Source: Blautia liquoris (GTDB taxonomy: Bacteria; Bacillota; Clostridia; Lachnospirales; Lachnospiraceae). From it: a stretch of DNA of 64,000 nucleotides. Position 1 is the first letter of the stretch. Every line of letters begins with the position of its first letter. Location of the stretch: the NCBI RefSeq assembly GCF_015159595.1, contig NZ_CP063304.1, positions 1,240,001-1,304,000 of the forward strand. The letters run 5' to 3'. Made by a program: the position numbers and the translations under genes. The notes beneath the pieces were generated by a model. It was given only the letters and a program-made list of their open reading frames with translations. It was not told the origin of the DNA and did no database searches. Positions 32,612-42,198 of the stretch are shown one piece after another.

Positions 32612-32734
32612 ATGATGAACAATATTTTGATATCTCTTGAAATCATGGTGAAGGGCATGGCGGGTATATTCGTCACAATTCTGATCATCATGTTATTTGT
32701 ATGGCTGATGGGTAAATTCGGAAACAAAGAATAA
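32612..32734 (+). CDS. Very small OadG-like gamma subunit of the decarboxylase (40 aa)
   Basis: This short reading frame starts at ATG 32612 (or 32615) with AGGAGGG immediately upstream, nine bases after the beta-subunit stop. The product MMNNILISLEIMVKGMAGIF... has one hydrophobic helix (about residues 17-33) and a short basic tail ending GNKE. Size, single helix and position match the gamma subunit that tethers sodium-pump decarboxylases, but it is much shorter than typical OadG and lacks the zinc-binding tail. A terminator follows at 32782. Assigned by context and topology rather than by motif. Confidence 0.68.
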   Translation: MMNNILISLEIMVKGMAGIFVTILIIMLFVWLMGKFGNKE

Positions 32735-32781
32735 GCTGACTTTTTTACACTTATAATGTTCGCATATTTTATTCATACATT

Positions 32782-32824
32782 GACACTGCACTGCTGGTAT
32801 TTTCCAGTATCTGCGGTGTCTTTT
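32782..32824 (+). terminator. Rho-independent terminator after the decarboxylase genes
   Basis: Arms GACACTGCA (32782-32790) and TGCGGTGTC (32812-32820) pair with one G:T wobble, with an inner CTGG/CCAG stem, followed by TTTT. Confidence 0.78.
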
Positions 32825-32844
32825 CATCTTCATATATCCCTTGC

Positions 32845-32873
32845 TTGAAATTGAAATTCGTATGGTTTATAAT
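32845..32873 (+). promoter_or_regulatory. Promoter of gltX
   Basis: TTGAAA (32845-32850) and a perfect TATAAT (32868-32873) lie 17 bases apart. The leader is about 90 bases; I see no T-box antiterminator motif in it. Confidence 0.75.
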
Positions 32874-32969
32874 GAGGAAACAGGATTGAAAGTTTGAAAG
32901 ATCGAAGGAACAAGAATACCGACAATCTGCAAGCATTATAATTAAGGATAGAAACAGGAGATATTAAGA

Positions 32970-34421
32970 ATGGTTAAAACAAGATTTGCACCCAGTCCCA
33001 CAGGAAGAATGCATGTGGGGAACTTGAGAACAGCATTGTATGCGTATTTGATTGCCAAACATGCGTGCGGCAGTTTTATGCTTCGTATCGAGGACACGGA
33101 TCAGGAGCGTTTTATGGAAGGGGCTTTGGATATCATATATGAGACTTTGAGGGAGACGGGACTTGAGCATGACGAAGGACCTGATAAAGATGGGGGTGTC
33201 GGCCCTTATGTGCAAAGTGAGAGAAATGCTCAAGGTATCTACATGAAATATGCAAAACAGCTGATTGAGCAGGGAGATGCATATTACTGTTTCTGCGATA
33301 AAGAGCGGCTGGAATCTTTATCTGTCAATGTCAATGGAAAAGAAATCCATATGTATGATAAACACTGCATGCATCTGACCAAAGAAGAGACTAGGGAAAA
33401 CCTGGATGCCGGAAAGCCTTATGTAATTCGTATTAATATGCCAACAGAGGGGACGACCACTTTTCATGATGAAATCTATGGTGATATCACTGTGGACAAT
33501 GCAGAGTTGGATGATATGATTCTGATAAAATCTGACGGTTTTCCGACTTACAATTTTGCCAACGTAGTGGATGATCATCTGATGGGAATTACTCATGTGG
33601 TCCGGGGAAATGAATATTTATCATCAGCACCAAAATATAACCGCTTGTATGAGGCCTTTGGATGGGAAGTTCCGAAATATGTTCACTGTCCGCTGATTAC
33701 GAATGAACAGCATGAGAAACTCTCGAAGAGAAGTGGACATTCCTCTTATGAAGATCTAATTGATCAGGGATTCTTAAGCGAGGCGGTCGTTAATTTCGTG
33801 GCACTCCTTGGATGGAGTCCTGAGGGAGAGCGGGAGATTTTTTCTCTGGACGAGCTTGTCAAGATTTTTGACTACCACAGAATCAACAAATCACCGGCAG
33901 TGTTTGATATGACAAAACTGAAGTGGATGAACGGCGAATATATCAGGAAGATGGATGATGAAGTATTTTATAAGAAAGCTCTTCCTTACTTGAAGAGTGT
34001 TCTAAAAAGAGATTATGACTTCCGCAAGATTGCATCCATGGTAAAGACAAGGATTGAAGTACTCCCTGAGATACCGGAGATGGTGGACTTTTTTGAAAAA
34101 GTGCCGGAATATGATGTGTCCATGTATGAGCACAAGAAGATGAAGACAAATCAGAAGACCTCTCTTGTCGTGCTAAAAGAAGTCTTGCCACTTATACAAG
34201 ACCAGGAGAATTTTAGCAATGACGCATTATTTGATATACTCAGGGCATATGCCAAGGAACAAGGCTACAAGACGGGATATGTGATGTGGCCAATTCGGAC
34301 AGCCCTTTCCGGAAAACAGATGACGCCGGCAGGCGCTACTGAGATCCTTGAGATTCTTGGAAAAGATGAATCTGCTGCCAGAATCACAGCTGCTATTGAA
34401 AAGCTGGAAAGTTTTTTATGA
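32970..34421 (+). CDS. gltX: Glutamyl-tRNA synthetase
   Basis: GltX charges tRNA(Glu), and in many Firmicutes also tRNA(Gln), with glutamate. The class I signature is visible as [12 protein letters not shown] near the N-terminus, and the KMSKS-like KLSKRSG at about 246-252. The 483 residues include the C-terminal helical anticodon-binding region. The ATG has AGGAG upstream, about 97 bases after a consensus promoter. Its stop overlaps the ATG of the helicase gene by 4 bases. Confidence 0.96.
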   Translation: MVKTRFAPSPTGRMHVGNLRTALYAYLIAKHACGSFMLRIEDTDQERFMEGALDIIYETLRETGLEHDEGPDKDGGVGPYVQSERNAQGIYMKYAKQLIEQGDAYYCFCDKERLESLSVNVNGKEIHMYDKHCMHLTKEETRENLDAGKPYVIRINMPTEGTTTFHDEIYGDITVDNAELDDMILIKSDGFPTYNFANVVDDHLMGITHVVRGNEYLSSAPKYNRLYEAFGWEVPKYVHCPLITNEQHEKLSKRSGHSSYEDLIDQGFLSEAVVNFVALLGWSPEGEREIFSLDELVKIFDYHRINKSPAVFDMTKLKWMNGEYIRKMDDEVFYKKALPYLKSVLKRDYDFRKIASMVKTRIEVLPEIPEMVDFFEKVPEYDVSMYEHKKMKTNQKTSLVVLKEVLPLIQDQENFSNDALFDILRAYAKEQGYKTGYVMWPIRTALSGKQMTPAGATEILEILGKDESAARITAAIEKLESFL

Positions 34422-36250
34422 AATTCAACGATGCACAAAAAGAGGCAGTTGCCCATATGGATGGACCTATGATGGTTCTGGCAGGTCCGGGCTCCGGGAA
34501 AACAACCGTGATCACCGGCAGAACCGGCAATCTGATCAAACAGGGGATTTCTGCTTCTTCTATTCTGGTTGTCACCTTTACGAAGGCGGCAGCCAGAGAG
34601 ATGAGGGAGCGCTATCTTCGTCTTATGAATCTGCATACATCGCAAGTGACTTTCGGCACATTCCATGGTGTCTTCTATGGCATTCTTCGCCATACATATA
34701 AACTTTCAGGTCAAAATATATTAAGTGAAGATCAAAAGATGAAGCTGCTTCGGGAGCTTGTAGATGCTTTTTGCCAGGAAACTGAGGATGAAAATGACCT
34801 TCTGGAGAATGTATCCAGAGAAATCAGCATTGTGAAAGATGGAAGAATGGATATCTCGTATTACTATTCCAAATGCCTTCCAGAAGAAGCGTTCCGAAAG
34901 ATTTTTACAGAGTACAAGTCTTGGATGAACAACAGCAGAAAACTTGATTTTGATGATATCATGGTGTGGACCTATGAGCTTTTTCATAAACGGCCTGATA
35001 TATTAAAACTGTGGCAGAATAAATTTCAATATATTTTAATCGACGAATTTCAGGATATCAATCCAATCCAATATGATATTATCCGCATGTTGGCCGCTCC
35101 TTTGAATAATTTATTCATCGTGGGAGATGATGACCAGTCTATCTACCGTTTCCGTGGTGCAAAACCCGAGATTATGCTTAACTTTCCAAAAGATTACCCG
35201 GACGCTCGTCAGGTAAATCTGGATATGAACTATCGAAGTACTGGTGAGATCGTGAAAAAATCCCAAATTCTGATCCGGGAAAATGATAAGAGGTTTTCCA
35301 AAAGGCTTCAAACATGCAGGGAAGAGGGCGAATCCATAGATATACATATTTTTGAAGATGATCAGTCGGAAGTTGCGTATATGATTGATGATATACGTGA
35401 ATACTTAAAATCAGGAAAAGAATATCAGGATATCGCTGTTCTCTTTCGAACAAATACTGCCAGCAGAAAGAGTGTGGAGCAGTTGATGGCTTATAATATG
35501 CCTTTTCATATAAGAGATGGTTTGCCTAATCTTTATGAACACTGGATTGCGAAAGATATTATCGCTTATCTGAATATTGCCGGCGGAAGCAGGAAGAGAA
35601 GTGATTTTCTGAGAATTGCTAACAAACCGAATCGTTATCTTGCCAGAAAAGTATTCTTTGATCCGGAAGTATCTTTCGAATCTCTATATCAGGAATATGA
35701 AGAGCGGCAGTGGATGTGGGAACGGATTGAAAAGCTGGAACATGACCTGAAGGTTTTAAAGCCTATGACGCCTTTTGGTGCAATGAACTATATCAGATAT
35801 GGTATTGGATACGAGGAGTATCTGAAAGAATATGCACAATACCGCAGGATACGGGTTGATGAATTGCATGAGGTGTTAGATGAACTGCAGGATACGACGA
35901 GAGGATTCGACCATGTAAAAGACTGGTATCAACATATCAATCTATATACAGAACAATTAAAACGACAAAATCAGGACAAGAAAAATCAGCCTGAGGGGAT
36001 TACGATTTCCACACTCCACAGTATCAAAGGGCTTGAGTATGACAATGTCTATATTTTAGATGTCAATGAGGGGATGATTCCTTATAAGAAAGCAATACTG
36101 CCGGAAGATTTGGAGGAAGAACGCCGCATGTTCTATGTTGGAATGACGAGAGCAAAGAATAAACTCCACCTTTTTGCTGTTCAAAAACGTCGTGAAAAGA
36201 AAGAAGAGATGTCCAGATTTCTTCTTGAGATAGCACCTAATCTTTCCTAA
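34418..36250 (+). CDS. UvrD/PcrA-family ATP-dependent DNA helicase
   Basis: This is a superfamily 1A 3'-5' DNA helicase. Motif [10 protein letters not shown] (22-30), motif Ia [11 protein letters not shown], motif II IDEFQD, motif [16 protein letters not shown], motif [18 protein letters not shown] and motif [17 protein letters not shown] are all present. At 610 residues it is about 130 shorter than PcrA and lacks the C-terminal Tudor-like RNA polymerase-binding tail, so it is likely a separate Clostridial paralogue. The ATG overlaps the gltX stop, so the two are co-translated. Confidence 0.9.
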   Translation: MKFNDAQKEAVAHMDGPMMVLAGPGSGKTTVITGRTGNLIKQGISASSILVVTFTKAAAREMRERYLRLMNLHTSQVTFGTFHGVFYGILRHTYKLSGQNILSEDQKMKLLRELVDAFCQETEDENDLLENVSREISIVKDGRMDISYYYSKCLPEEAFRKIFTEYKSWMNNSRKLDFDDIMVWTYELFHKRPDILKLWQNKFQYILIDEFQDINPIQYDIIRMLAAPLNNLFIVGDDDQSIYRFRGAKPEIMLNFPKDYPDARQVNLDMNYRSTGEIVKKSQILIRENDKRFSKRLQTCREEGESIDIHIFEDDQSEVAYMIDDIREYLKSGKEYQDIAVLFRTNTASRKSVEQLMAYNMPFHIRDGLPNLYEHWIAKDIIAYLNIAGGSRKRSDFLRIANKPNRYLARKVFFDPEVSFESLYQEYEERQWMWERIEKLEHDLKVLKPMTPFGAMNYIRYGIGYEEYLKEYAQYRRIRVDELHEVLDELQDTTRGFDHVKDWYQHINLYTEQLKRQNQDKKNQPEGITISTLHSIKGLEYDNVYILDVNEGMIPYKKAILPEDLEEERRMFYVGMTRAKNKLHLFAVQKRREKKEEMSRFLLEIAPNLS

Positions 36251-36267
36251 AATTGTATGGTTTTATA

Positions 36268-36296
36268 TTGAAAAATATTTAACAATATAGTACAAT
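36268..36296 (+). promoter_or_regulatory. Promoter of ldhA with overlapping Rex-like operator
   Basis: TTGAAA (36268-36273) and TACAAT (36291-36296) lie 17 bases apart. Bases 36268-36285 read TTGAAAAATATTTAACAA. The right half is a perfect TTAACAA of the Rex consensus TTGTTAA-N4-TTAACAA, and the left half matches 5 of 7. Binding there would cover the -35 and spacer. Confidence 0.65.
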
Positions 36297-36342
36297 GAAA
36301 CCGTAAATAATTGATTGGTTATGTCATGGAGGAGGATGGCCG

Positions 36343-37338
36343 ATGATAAAAATACTATTTTACGATACAAAGAGTTACGACAGAGAGTCTTTCGATCATG
36401 TTTTGAGTCAGTATTCTGATATTCAGATTAAATATTTCGATGCAGATCTCGATCCGATTACTGCAGCTCTGGCATCGGGATATGACGCGGTTTGTGCGTT
36501 TGTCAGCTCCGATGTGGGTAAAAAAACCATACAGGTACTGCATAAGGCGGGGGTAAAGCTGGTTTTGATGCGTTGTGCAGGATTTAACAATGTAGATCTA
36601 AATGCGGCAGAAGAATATAATATTAAGGTGCTGCGTGTACCGGGCTATTCACCTGAGGCAGTTGCGGAGCATGCGATGGCTCTGGCACTTGGTGTGAACC
36701 GCAGACTTCACAAAGCCTATGTTAAAGTAAGAGAAAATGACTTCAGCCTGCAAGGACTGATGGGGGTGAATTTTCACGGTAAGACAGCTGGAATCGTGGG
36801 AACCGGAAGAATCGGAGCAGCAATGGCTAAAATCTGTCATGGATTTGGCATGAAAGTTATTGCTTATGATGTCTATGAAAATCAGGAACTGAAATCGTTT
36901 GTAACTTATACATCCCTCAACGATTTACTTAAGAAAAGTGATTTGATTTCACTCCACTGCCCACTTACGGATAAGACACGTCATATGATAAACCGCAGTG
37001 CGATTGCCAAGATGAAAGATGGAGTTATTCTGGTCAACACTTCCAGGGGAGCACTGGTTAAAACAGATGAACTGATCGAGGGAATTCGGGCGAGGAAGTT
37101 CTTTGGCGTCGGTCTTGATGTCTATGAAGAAGAGGCAACAAACGTCTTTGAAGATCGTTCCAATGACATATTGCAGCATTCCACAACCGCAAGGCTGCTG
37201 TCCTTCCCCAATGTTATGATTACTTCCCATCAGGGGTTCTTTACAAAAGAAGCACTGACGGCCATAGCGAAAACGACTCTGGATAATGCCAGAGCCTTTG
37301 AACGAGGATCCGAATCAGGAAATGAAGTTACAGCTTGA
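36343..37338 (+). CDS. ldhA: D-lactate dehydrogenase (2-hydroxyacid dehydrogenase family)
   Basis: This enzyme reduces pyruvate to D-lactate with NADH, a fermentative redox sink. The Rossmann motif GTGRIG lies at 153-158. The catalytic set Arg235 (NTSRGALV), Glu264 (DVYEEEA) and His296 (SHQGFFT) is readable. The 331 residues match bacterial fermentative D-LDH. GGAGGAGG precedes the ATG. It is monocistronic, bounded by its own promoter and a terminator. The Rex-like site in the promoter suggests induction at high NADH. A related 2-hydroxyacid substrate cannot be excluded. Confidence 0.92.
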   Translation: MIKILFYDTKSYDRESFDHVLSQYSDIQIKYFDADLDPITAALASGYDAVCAFVSSDVGKKTIQVLHKAGVKLVLMRCAGFNNVDLNAAEEYNIKVLRVPGYSPEAVAEHAMALALGVNRRLHKAYVKVRENDFSLQGLMGVNFHGKTAGIVGTGRIGAAMAKICHGFGMKVIAYDVYENQELKSFVTYTSLNDLLKKSDLISLHCPLTDKTRHMINRSAIAKMKDGVILVNTSRGALVKTDELIEGIRARKFFGVGLDVYEEEATNVFEDRSNDILQHSTTARLLSFPNVMITSHQGFFTKEALTAIAKTTLDNARAFERGSESGNEVTA

Positions 37339-37360
37339 GATAAATGAACTTCAAATTTAT

Positions 37361-37405
37361 AAAGATGCGTATCAGGAAAACTTAACTTTCGGATACGCAT
37401 CTTTT
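37361..37405 (+). terminator. Rho-independent terminator after ldhA
   Basis: Perfect 13-base-pair stem (37361-37373 and 37392-37404) with an 18-base loop and a T4 tract at the end. Confidence 0.85.
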
Positions 37406-37436
37406 CTATATTCAGAGATTTCTTGCATGCATGCTA

Positions 37437-37465
37437 TTTACCACAGCTTCATTATGGTGTATGAT
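37437..37465 (+). promoter_or_regulatory. Promoter of the anti-sigma-like gene and polA
   Basis: TTTACC (37437-37442) and TATGAT (37460-37465) lie 17 bases apart. The leader is about 28 bases to the ATG at 37498. Confidence 0.5.
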
Positions 37466-37497
37466 GATACCAGTATCGAAGCAAGAAAGGAGAGTTT

Positions 37498-37827
37498 ATG
37501 ACCTGTAAAGAGTGTCAGCAGATGATTCCTGACTTTCTGAACAATTATCTGAAACCGAAAGAGTTAAAGCGTTTTATCTTTCACGTCCGTGCATGTTCGC
37601 AGTGTTATGAGGAGCTGGAAACTTATGTGATCGTAAGTCTGGCCACACAGGTATTTGACGAAAATGCGGATGTATCTTATGATATTAAGGATCTCCTGGA
37701 AAAGGATTTGAACGAAAAAGAAAATCAACTTCGCAGGAGAAAACATAGAATCATCTTCCTTGTGGTATTTATCCTGACATTTTTAATTCTGGATGTAATA
37801 CTGACGATCCATTGGTTTAACGCATAA
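37498..37827 (+). CDS. Zinc-finger (zf-HC2) anti-sigma-like membrane protein
   Basis: This 109-residue protein has an N-terminal zinc finger of the anti-sigma type. Cys3 and Cys6 lie in MTCKECQQ, followed by His29 and Cys33-X2-Cys36 in FHVRACSQC. A charged linker follows, then one transmembrane helix (about 84-104). Such proteins hold ECF sigma factors at the membrane, but no sigma factor gene is adjacent, so its partner is unknown. AAAGGAGAG precedes the ATG. polA starts 17 bases downstream and is probably co-transcribed. Confidence 0.78.
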   Translation: MTCKECQQMIPDFLNNYLKPKELKRFIFHVRACSQCYEELETYVIVSLATQVFDENADVSYDIKDLLEKDLNEKENQLRRRKHRIIFLVVFILTFLILDVILTIHWFNA

Positions 37828-37844
37828 AGAAAGGTATCGATTTA

Positions 37845-40478
37845 ATGAGCGAAAAAATTGTATTAATAGATGGACATAGTATTTTGAACCGGGCATTCTA
37901 TGGCGTGCCGAATCTGTCAAACTCAGAGGGCATTCATACGAATGCGGTATATGGCTTTTTAAACATTTTGTTTAAGATACTTGAGGAGGAGCATCCGCAG
38001 TATCTGACTGTGGCATTTGATCTCAATGTTCCTACGTTCCGCCACAATCGCTATGCCGAATATAAAGGGACGAGAAAACCTATGCCGGGTGAGCTTGCAG
38101 AGCAGGTACCCCTGATGAAGGAAGTTCTGAAAGCGATGGGAGTGACAATTGTGACAAAAGAGGGGTATGAGGCTGATGATATCTTAGGAACCCTTGCAGC
38201 GAAGTGTGAGACAGGCGGGATGGAAGTCACAATTGTGTCAGGAGACCGGGACTTGCTTCAGCTGGCCACAGATCACACGATGATACGAATCCCTAAGACT
38301 AGATTTGGTCAGACTACCATAGAAGATTATCATGCGGGTGATGTGGTTGCCAAATATCAGCTGCTGCCATATCAGATTATTGAACTGAAGGCACTGATGG
38401 GTGACGCCTCTGATAATATTCCTGGAATTCCGGGAGTAGGTGAAAAAACGGCGACAAAGATCCTACTGGAATATCAGAATATTGAAAATGCTCATGAACA
38501 TGTGGAGGATATCAGACCGAATAAGGCAAAAAACTCCCTGAAAGAACATTATGATATGGCTAAGCTTTCAAAAGAGCTCGCAACGATCTGTACGGATTGT
38601 CCGATTGATTTTGATATCGAAAGTGCCCGAATGACAAATTTTTATACACCTGAGGCATACGAGATTTTTCGCAGGCTTGATTTTAAAAATCTGCTGACGC
38701 GGTTTGATGAAGAAACTGCGGTTTCAGAGAAGCCGCTTGAGACAGAAATCATTCGAAATAAAGACAAACTGGGGAAAATTATTCAGAGTGCCTGTGATCA
38801 CGGTACGGTCGGCATTTCACTGATTATTCAGGAAAAGCTTTGGGGTATTGGTATCTCTTTTGGAAGAGAAGAGGTATATTACGCTCCGGTGGGAGATCTT
38901 TTAGAAGAGGAGTACTTAAAAGAGAAGCTGGATCTTCTTTTCTCAAAATGCGATATAGTTTCAGTGCTGGATCTCAAAGAGGCTCTTAAATTTACAAGAG
39001 CAGCAAAACAGAAAAATGTATTCGATGCACAGATTGCGGCTTATCTTATTAATCCCCTGAAAGCAAAGTATACGTATGATGATATTGCAAAGGAATTCGC
39101 AGGTGAGATGCTTGCGACCGTAGAAGATTTATTCGGCAAGAGTAAACTGCCGAAACTTGGAACGGTGTCGATGGATATTCTTGCTGCTTACGCAGGAAAT
39201 ATGGCCTACAGCGTATACTGTTCCAGGGATCCACTTGAAAAAATGCTGAAAGATCTCAATATGTATGAATTATATACCAGAATTGAGATACCGTTGGCAT
39301 TTACTTTATATGATATGGAACAGGCGGGCATGCGTGTCGATGCACAATCATTAAAAGAGTATGGGGATAAGCTGAAACTTCGCATTGATGAATTAGAACA
39401 GTCGATCTATCAGCAGGCTGGTGAGAAGTTCAATATCAATTCGCCCAAACAATTGGGGGTAGTTCTTTTTGAAAAATTACAACTTCCCGGGGGAAGAAAG
39501 ACGAAGACCGGATATTCTACGGCTGCTGATATACTGGAAAAGATGGCCCCAAGTGCCCCGATTGTAAACGACATACTGGAATACAGACAGATGACGAAAC
39601 TGAAATCTACGTATGCGGATGGACTGGCAGGTTATATTGGAGCGGATGATAGAATTCATTCTACATTTAACCAGACAATAACAGCAACCGGCCGTATCAG
39701 CAGCACAGAACCCAATCTGCAGAACATACCAATCCGCATGGAGTTGGGTAAGATGATCCGGAAGGTCTTCATACCAAAAGACGGATGTTTGTTTATTGAT
39801 GCGGACTATTCCCAAATTGAGCTCCGTGTTCTTGCATCCCTCTCAGCGGATGAGAACCTGATTGAAGCTTACCGCGAAGAGAAAGATATTCACAGAATGA
39901 CGGCTTCAAAGGTTTTTCATGTTCCCTTTGGTGAGGTAACCCCATTGCAGAGAAGAAACGCAAAAGCGGTTAATTTTGGAATTGTGTATGGTATCAGTTC
40001 CTTTGGGCTGAGTCAGGATTTGAATATCTCCCGAAAGGAAGCTTCACAGTACATTGAGGATTATTTTAAAAACTATCCCAAGATAAAAGAATTTCTGGAT
40101 GAGAAGGTAAAAACGGCGAAAGAAGACGGATATGTTACGACCAAGTTCGGACGAAGAAGACCTATTCCAGAGTTAAAATCAAGTAATTTTATGCAGCGGT
40201 CTTTTGGCGAACGCGTTGCGATGAACGCTCCGATTCAGGGGACGGCGGCTGATATTATAAAAATTGCAATGATCCGTGTGAATGAACGATTAAAAAACGA
40301 GGGATACAAGTCCAAACTACTGCTTCAGGTTCACGATGAACTTCTTATTGAGGCACCGGAAACTGAAGTGAAAGACGTTTCGGCACTTTTGAAAGAGGAG
40401 ATGACAGGTGCAGCTGATCTTGCAGTGGCGCTTGAGGTTGATATGCATACGGGAAAAGACTGGTATGATGCACATTAG
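37845..40478 (+). CDS. polA: DNA polymerase I
   Basis: Pol I fills gaps and removes RNA primers. The N-terminal 5'-3' exonuclease domain (about 1-290) has DGHSILNRAFYG and SDNIPGIPGVGEKTA. The polymerase domain shows motif A DADYSQIELRVLA, motif B RRNAKAVNFGIVYG and motif C VHDELLIE. The middle domain (about 305-480) reads VGISLIIQEKLWGI where proofreading enzymes have an Asp-X-Glu metal motif, so the 3'-5' exonuclease is very likely inactive, as in Bacillus Pol I. The 877 residues match the family. coaE follows after 15 bases. Confidence 0.96.
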   Translation: MSEKIVLIDGHSILNRAFYGVPNLSNSEGIHTNAVYGFLNILFKILEEEHPQYLTVAFDLNVPTFRHNRYAEYKGTRKPMPGELAEQVPLMKEVLKAMGVTIVTKEGYEADDILGTLAAKCETGGMEVTIVSGDRDLLQLATDHTMIRIPKTRFGQTTIEDYHAGDVVAKYQLLPYQIIELKALMGDASDNIPGIPGVGEKTATKILLEYQNIENAHEHVEDIRPNKAKNSLKEHYDMAKLSKELATICTDCPIDFDIESARMTNFYTPEAYEIFRRLDFKNLLTRFDEETAVSEKPLETEIIRNKDKLGKIIQSACDHGTVGISLIIQEKLWGIGISFGREEVYYAPVGDLLEEEYLKEKLDLLFSKCDIVSVLDLKEALKFTRAAKQKNVFDAQIAAYLINPLKAKYTYDDIAKEFAGEMLATVEDLFGKSKLPKLGTVSMDILAAYAGNMAYSVYCSRDPLEKMLKDLNMYELYTRIEIPLAFTLYDMEQAGMRVDAQSLKEYGDKLKLRIDELEQSIYQQAGEKFNINSPKQLGVVLFEKLQLPGGRKTKTGYSTAADILEKMAPSAPIVNDILEYRQMTKLKSTYADGLAGYIGADDRIHSTFNQTITATGRISSTEPNLQNIPIRMELGKMIRKVFIPKDGCLFIDADYSQIELRVLASLSADENLIEAYREEKDIHRMTASKVFHVPFGEVTPLQRRNAKAVNFGIVYGISSFGLSQDLNISRKEASQYIEDYFKNYPKIKEFLDEKVKTAKEDGYVTTKFGRRRPIPELKSSNFMQRSFGERVAMNAPIQGTAADIIKIAMIRVNERLKNEGYKSKLLLQVHDELLIEAPETEVKDVSALLKEEMTGAADLAVALEVDMHTGKDWYDAH

Positions 40479-40493
40479 GAGGATGCAAAGAAG

Positions 40494-41093
40494 ATGAAAG
40501 TTATAGGCATCACCGGAGGTGTAGGATCCGGAAAAAGCGAAGTTTTAAATTATATTGGCAGACATTATGAAGCTGCTGTTGTCCAGGCAGATGAGGCGGC
40601 GCATCTTCTGATGCAGCCGGGTGGAGCATGCTATCCGGCAGTGATGAAACTGCTGGGGCCTGGATTTACGGATCAGTCAGGAGATCTGGACAGGGAAAGA
40701 ATTGCATCCGTCATTTTCCATGATGATGTCATTCGAACACAGATCAATCAGATAGTGCATCCCGCGGTCAAACAATATGTTCTCGAGTCGATAGAGAGAG
40801 AAAGACAGGCCGGGACACCTCTTTTTTTAATCGAGGCTGCACTTTTGATTGAGGATCATTACGACGAAATCTGCGATGAATTGTGGTATATCTATGCGGA
40901 TGAACCGGTTCGAAGAAAACGGCTGGTTCAGGACAGACTTTATGCGAGTCAGAAGATTGATGAGATCATGAAAAGTCAGCTTTCGGAGGTAGAATTTTCC
41001 AGCCACTGCGATTTTGAAATCAACAACAGTGGTGATCTGGCGGACACCATAAAACAGATAGATTCGAGGTTACATACATATGAAACTTTGTAG
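40494..41093 (+). CDS. coaE: Dephospho-CoA kinase
   Basis: CoaE performs the last step of coenzyme A synthesis, phosphorylating the 3'-OH of dephospho-CoA with ATP. The P-loop GGVGSGKS lies at 8-15; ADEAAHLL, LFLIEAALLIE and the lid segment RRKRLVQDR are family marks. The 199 residues are typical. It follows polA as in many Firmicutes and overlaps the MBL hydrolase gene by 14 bases. Confidence 0.94.
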   Translation: MKVIGITGGVGSGKSEVLNYIGRHYEAAVVQADEAAHLLMQPGGACYPAVMKLLGPGFTDQSGDLDRERIASVIFHDDVIRTQINQIVHPAVKQYVLESIERERQAGTPLFLIEAALLIEDHYDEICDELWYIYADEPVRRKRLVQDRLYASQKIDEIMKSQLSEVEFSSHCDFEINNSGDLADTIKQIDSRLHTYETL

Positions 41094-41877
41094 TATAGCA
41101 AGTGGGAGCAGCGGAAACTGTATCTTTGCCGGAAGTGATTCGACAAGTGTCTTAATTGATGCCGGGATCAGCGGAAAACGCGTTGAAAATGGACTTAATA
41201 CGATTGGGTTTACGGGAAGAGATCTGGATGGAATTTTGATCACACATGAGCATTCAGACCATATCAAAGGTCTGGGTGTGCTTGCAAGAAAACTTCATCT
41301 TCCGATTTACGCGACAGTAGGAACAATTGATGCTATTCTTGGATGCAGCAGCCTGGGGAAATTTCCTGACAGTATCTTCAGGGAAGTGAGGGCGGATGAA
41401 GCTTTCAAAATTGGAGATCTTAATATCGATCCCTTTACAATTTCTCATGATGCAGTGGAACCGGTTGGATACAGAATCAGTCACAACAACAGTTCTGTCG
41501 GCATCGCAACGGACCTTGGAAAATACGATGAATATATTATCCGTCATCTGCAGGGACTGGATGCACTGCTGCTGGAGGCAAATCATGATGTCAATATGCT
41601 TCAGGTCGGAAGTTATCCTTATTATCTGAAACAGCGAATTCTGAGTGATAAAGGTCATCTTTCTAACTGCAGTGCAGGACAATTGTTATGTAAGTTACTT
41701 CATGACGGGATGAAGGAGATCATGCTTGGGCACCTGAGCAGGGAGAACAACTATGAGGCGCTGGCATTTGAGACGGTCTGCTCAGAAGTGACGATGGGAG
41801 ACAATCCATACAAATCAAAAGATTTTCATATTCAGGTGGCAAAAAGAGAAGAAGTATCAAAACCAGTTACTGTCTGA
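41080..41877 (+). CDS. MBL-fold metallohydrolase (WalJ/YycJ-like)
   Basis: This metallo-beta-lactamase-fold protein is of the YycJ/WalJ type, a putative 5'-3' exonuclease linked to DNA repair or cell-wall signalling in other Firmicutes. The metal motif THEHSDHIKGL lies at about 55-65, preceded by CSIASGSSGNC and a LIDAGISGKRV segment; GHLSRENN is a later conserved turn. The 265 residues match. In Bacilli the gene is near walRK, whereas here it follows polA-coaE, which would fit a DNA-metabolism role. The start overlaps coaE by 14 bases. Confidence 0.87.
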   Translation: MKLCSIASGSSGNCIFAGSDSTSVLIDAGISGKRVENGLNTIGFTGRDLDGILITHEHSDHIKGLGVLARKLHLPIYATVGTIDAILGCSSLGKFPDSIFREVRADEAFKIGDLNIDPFTISHDAVEPVGYRISHNNSSVGIATDLGKYDEYIIRHLQGLDALLLEANHDVNMLQVGSYPYYLKQRILSDKGHLSNCSAGQLLCKLLHDGMKEIMLGHLSRENNYEALAFETVCSEVTMGDNPYKSKDFHIQVAKREEVSKPVTV

Positions 41878-41914
41878 GAATCGTATGTATAATTTTATTC
41901 GGGAGAACAATAAG

Positions 41915-42187
41915 ATGAAAAGAACAATAATTAGTGTTGTGGGAAAAGATACAGTAGGTATCATAGCAAAGGTGTGTTCCTATCTGGCATCTGTTAACGT
42001 AAATATTGAAGATATCACACAGACAATTATACAAGGTTTCTTTAATATGATGATGATTGTCGATACTTCCTCGTCTTCGAAAGATTTTCAGACGATATCC
42101 TCAGAGTTAAAAGAGATCGGAGATAATATTGGTGTCACGATTCTGTGCCAACATGAGGAGATCTTCGATATGATGCACAGAATATAG
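41915..42187 (+). CDS. ACT domain protein (UPF0237)
   Basis: This 90-residue single ACT-domain protein opens [28 protein letters not shown] domains bind small ligands such as amino acids. I choose ATG 41915, with GGGAGAA about 9 bases upstream, since the family is 89-90 residues; ATG 41885 adds ten unsupported residues. It sits 11 bases before the DUF711 gene, a pair conserved across Firmicutes that suggests a shared function. The ligand is unknown. Confidence 0.88.
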   Translation: MKRTIISVVGKDTVGIIAKVCSYLASVNVNIEDITQTIIQGFFNMMMIVDTSSSSKDFQTISSELKEIGDNIGVTILCQHEEIFDMMHRI

Positions 42188-42198
42188 GGGGTTTTTCT

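Noticed and set aside
32874-32969. T-box riboswitch in the gltX leader
   Set aside because: The leader is about 100 bases and lacks the T-box sequence and a terminator before the ATG.
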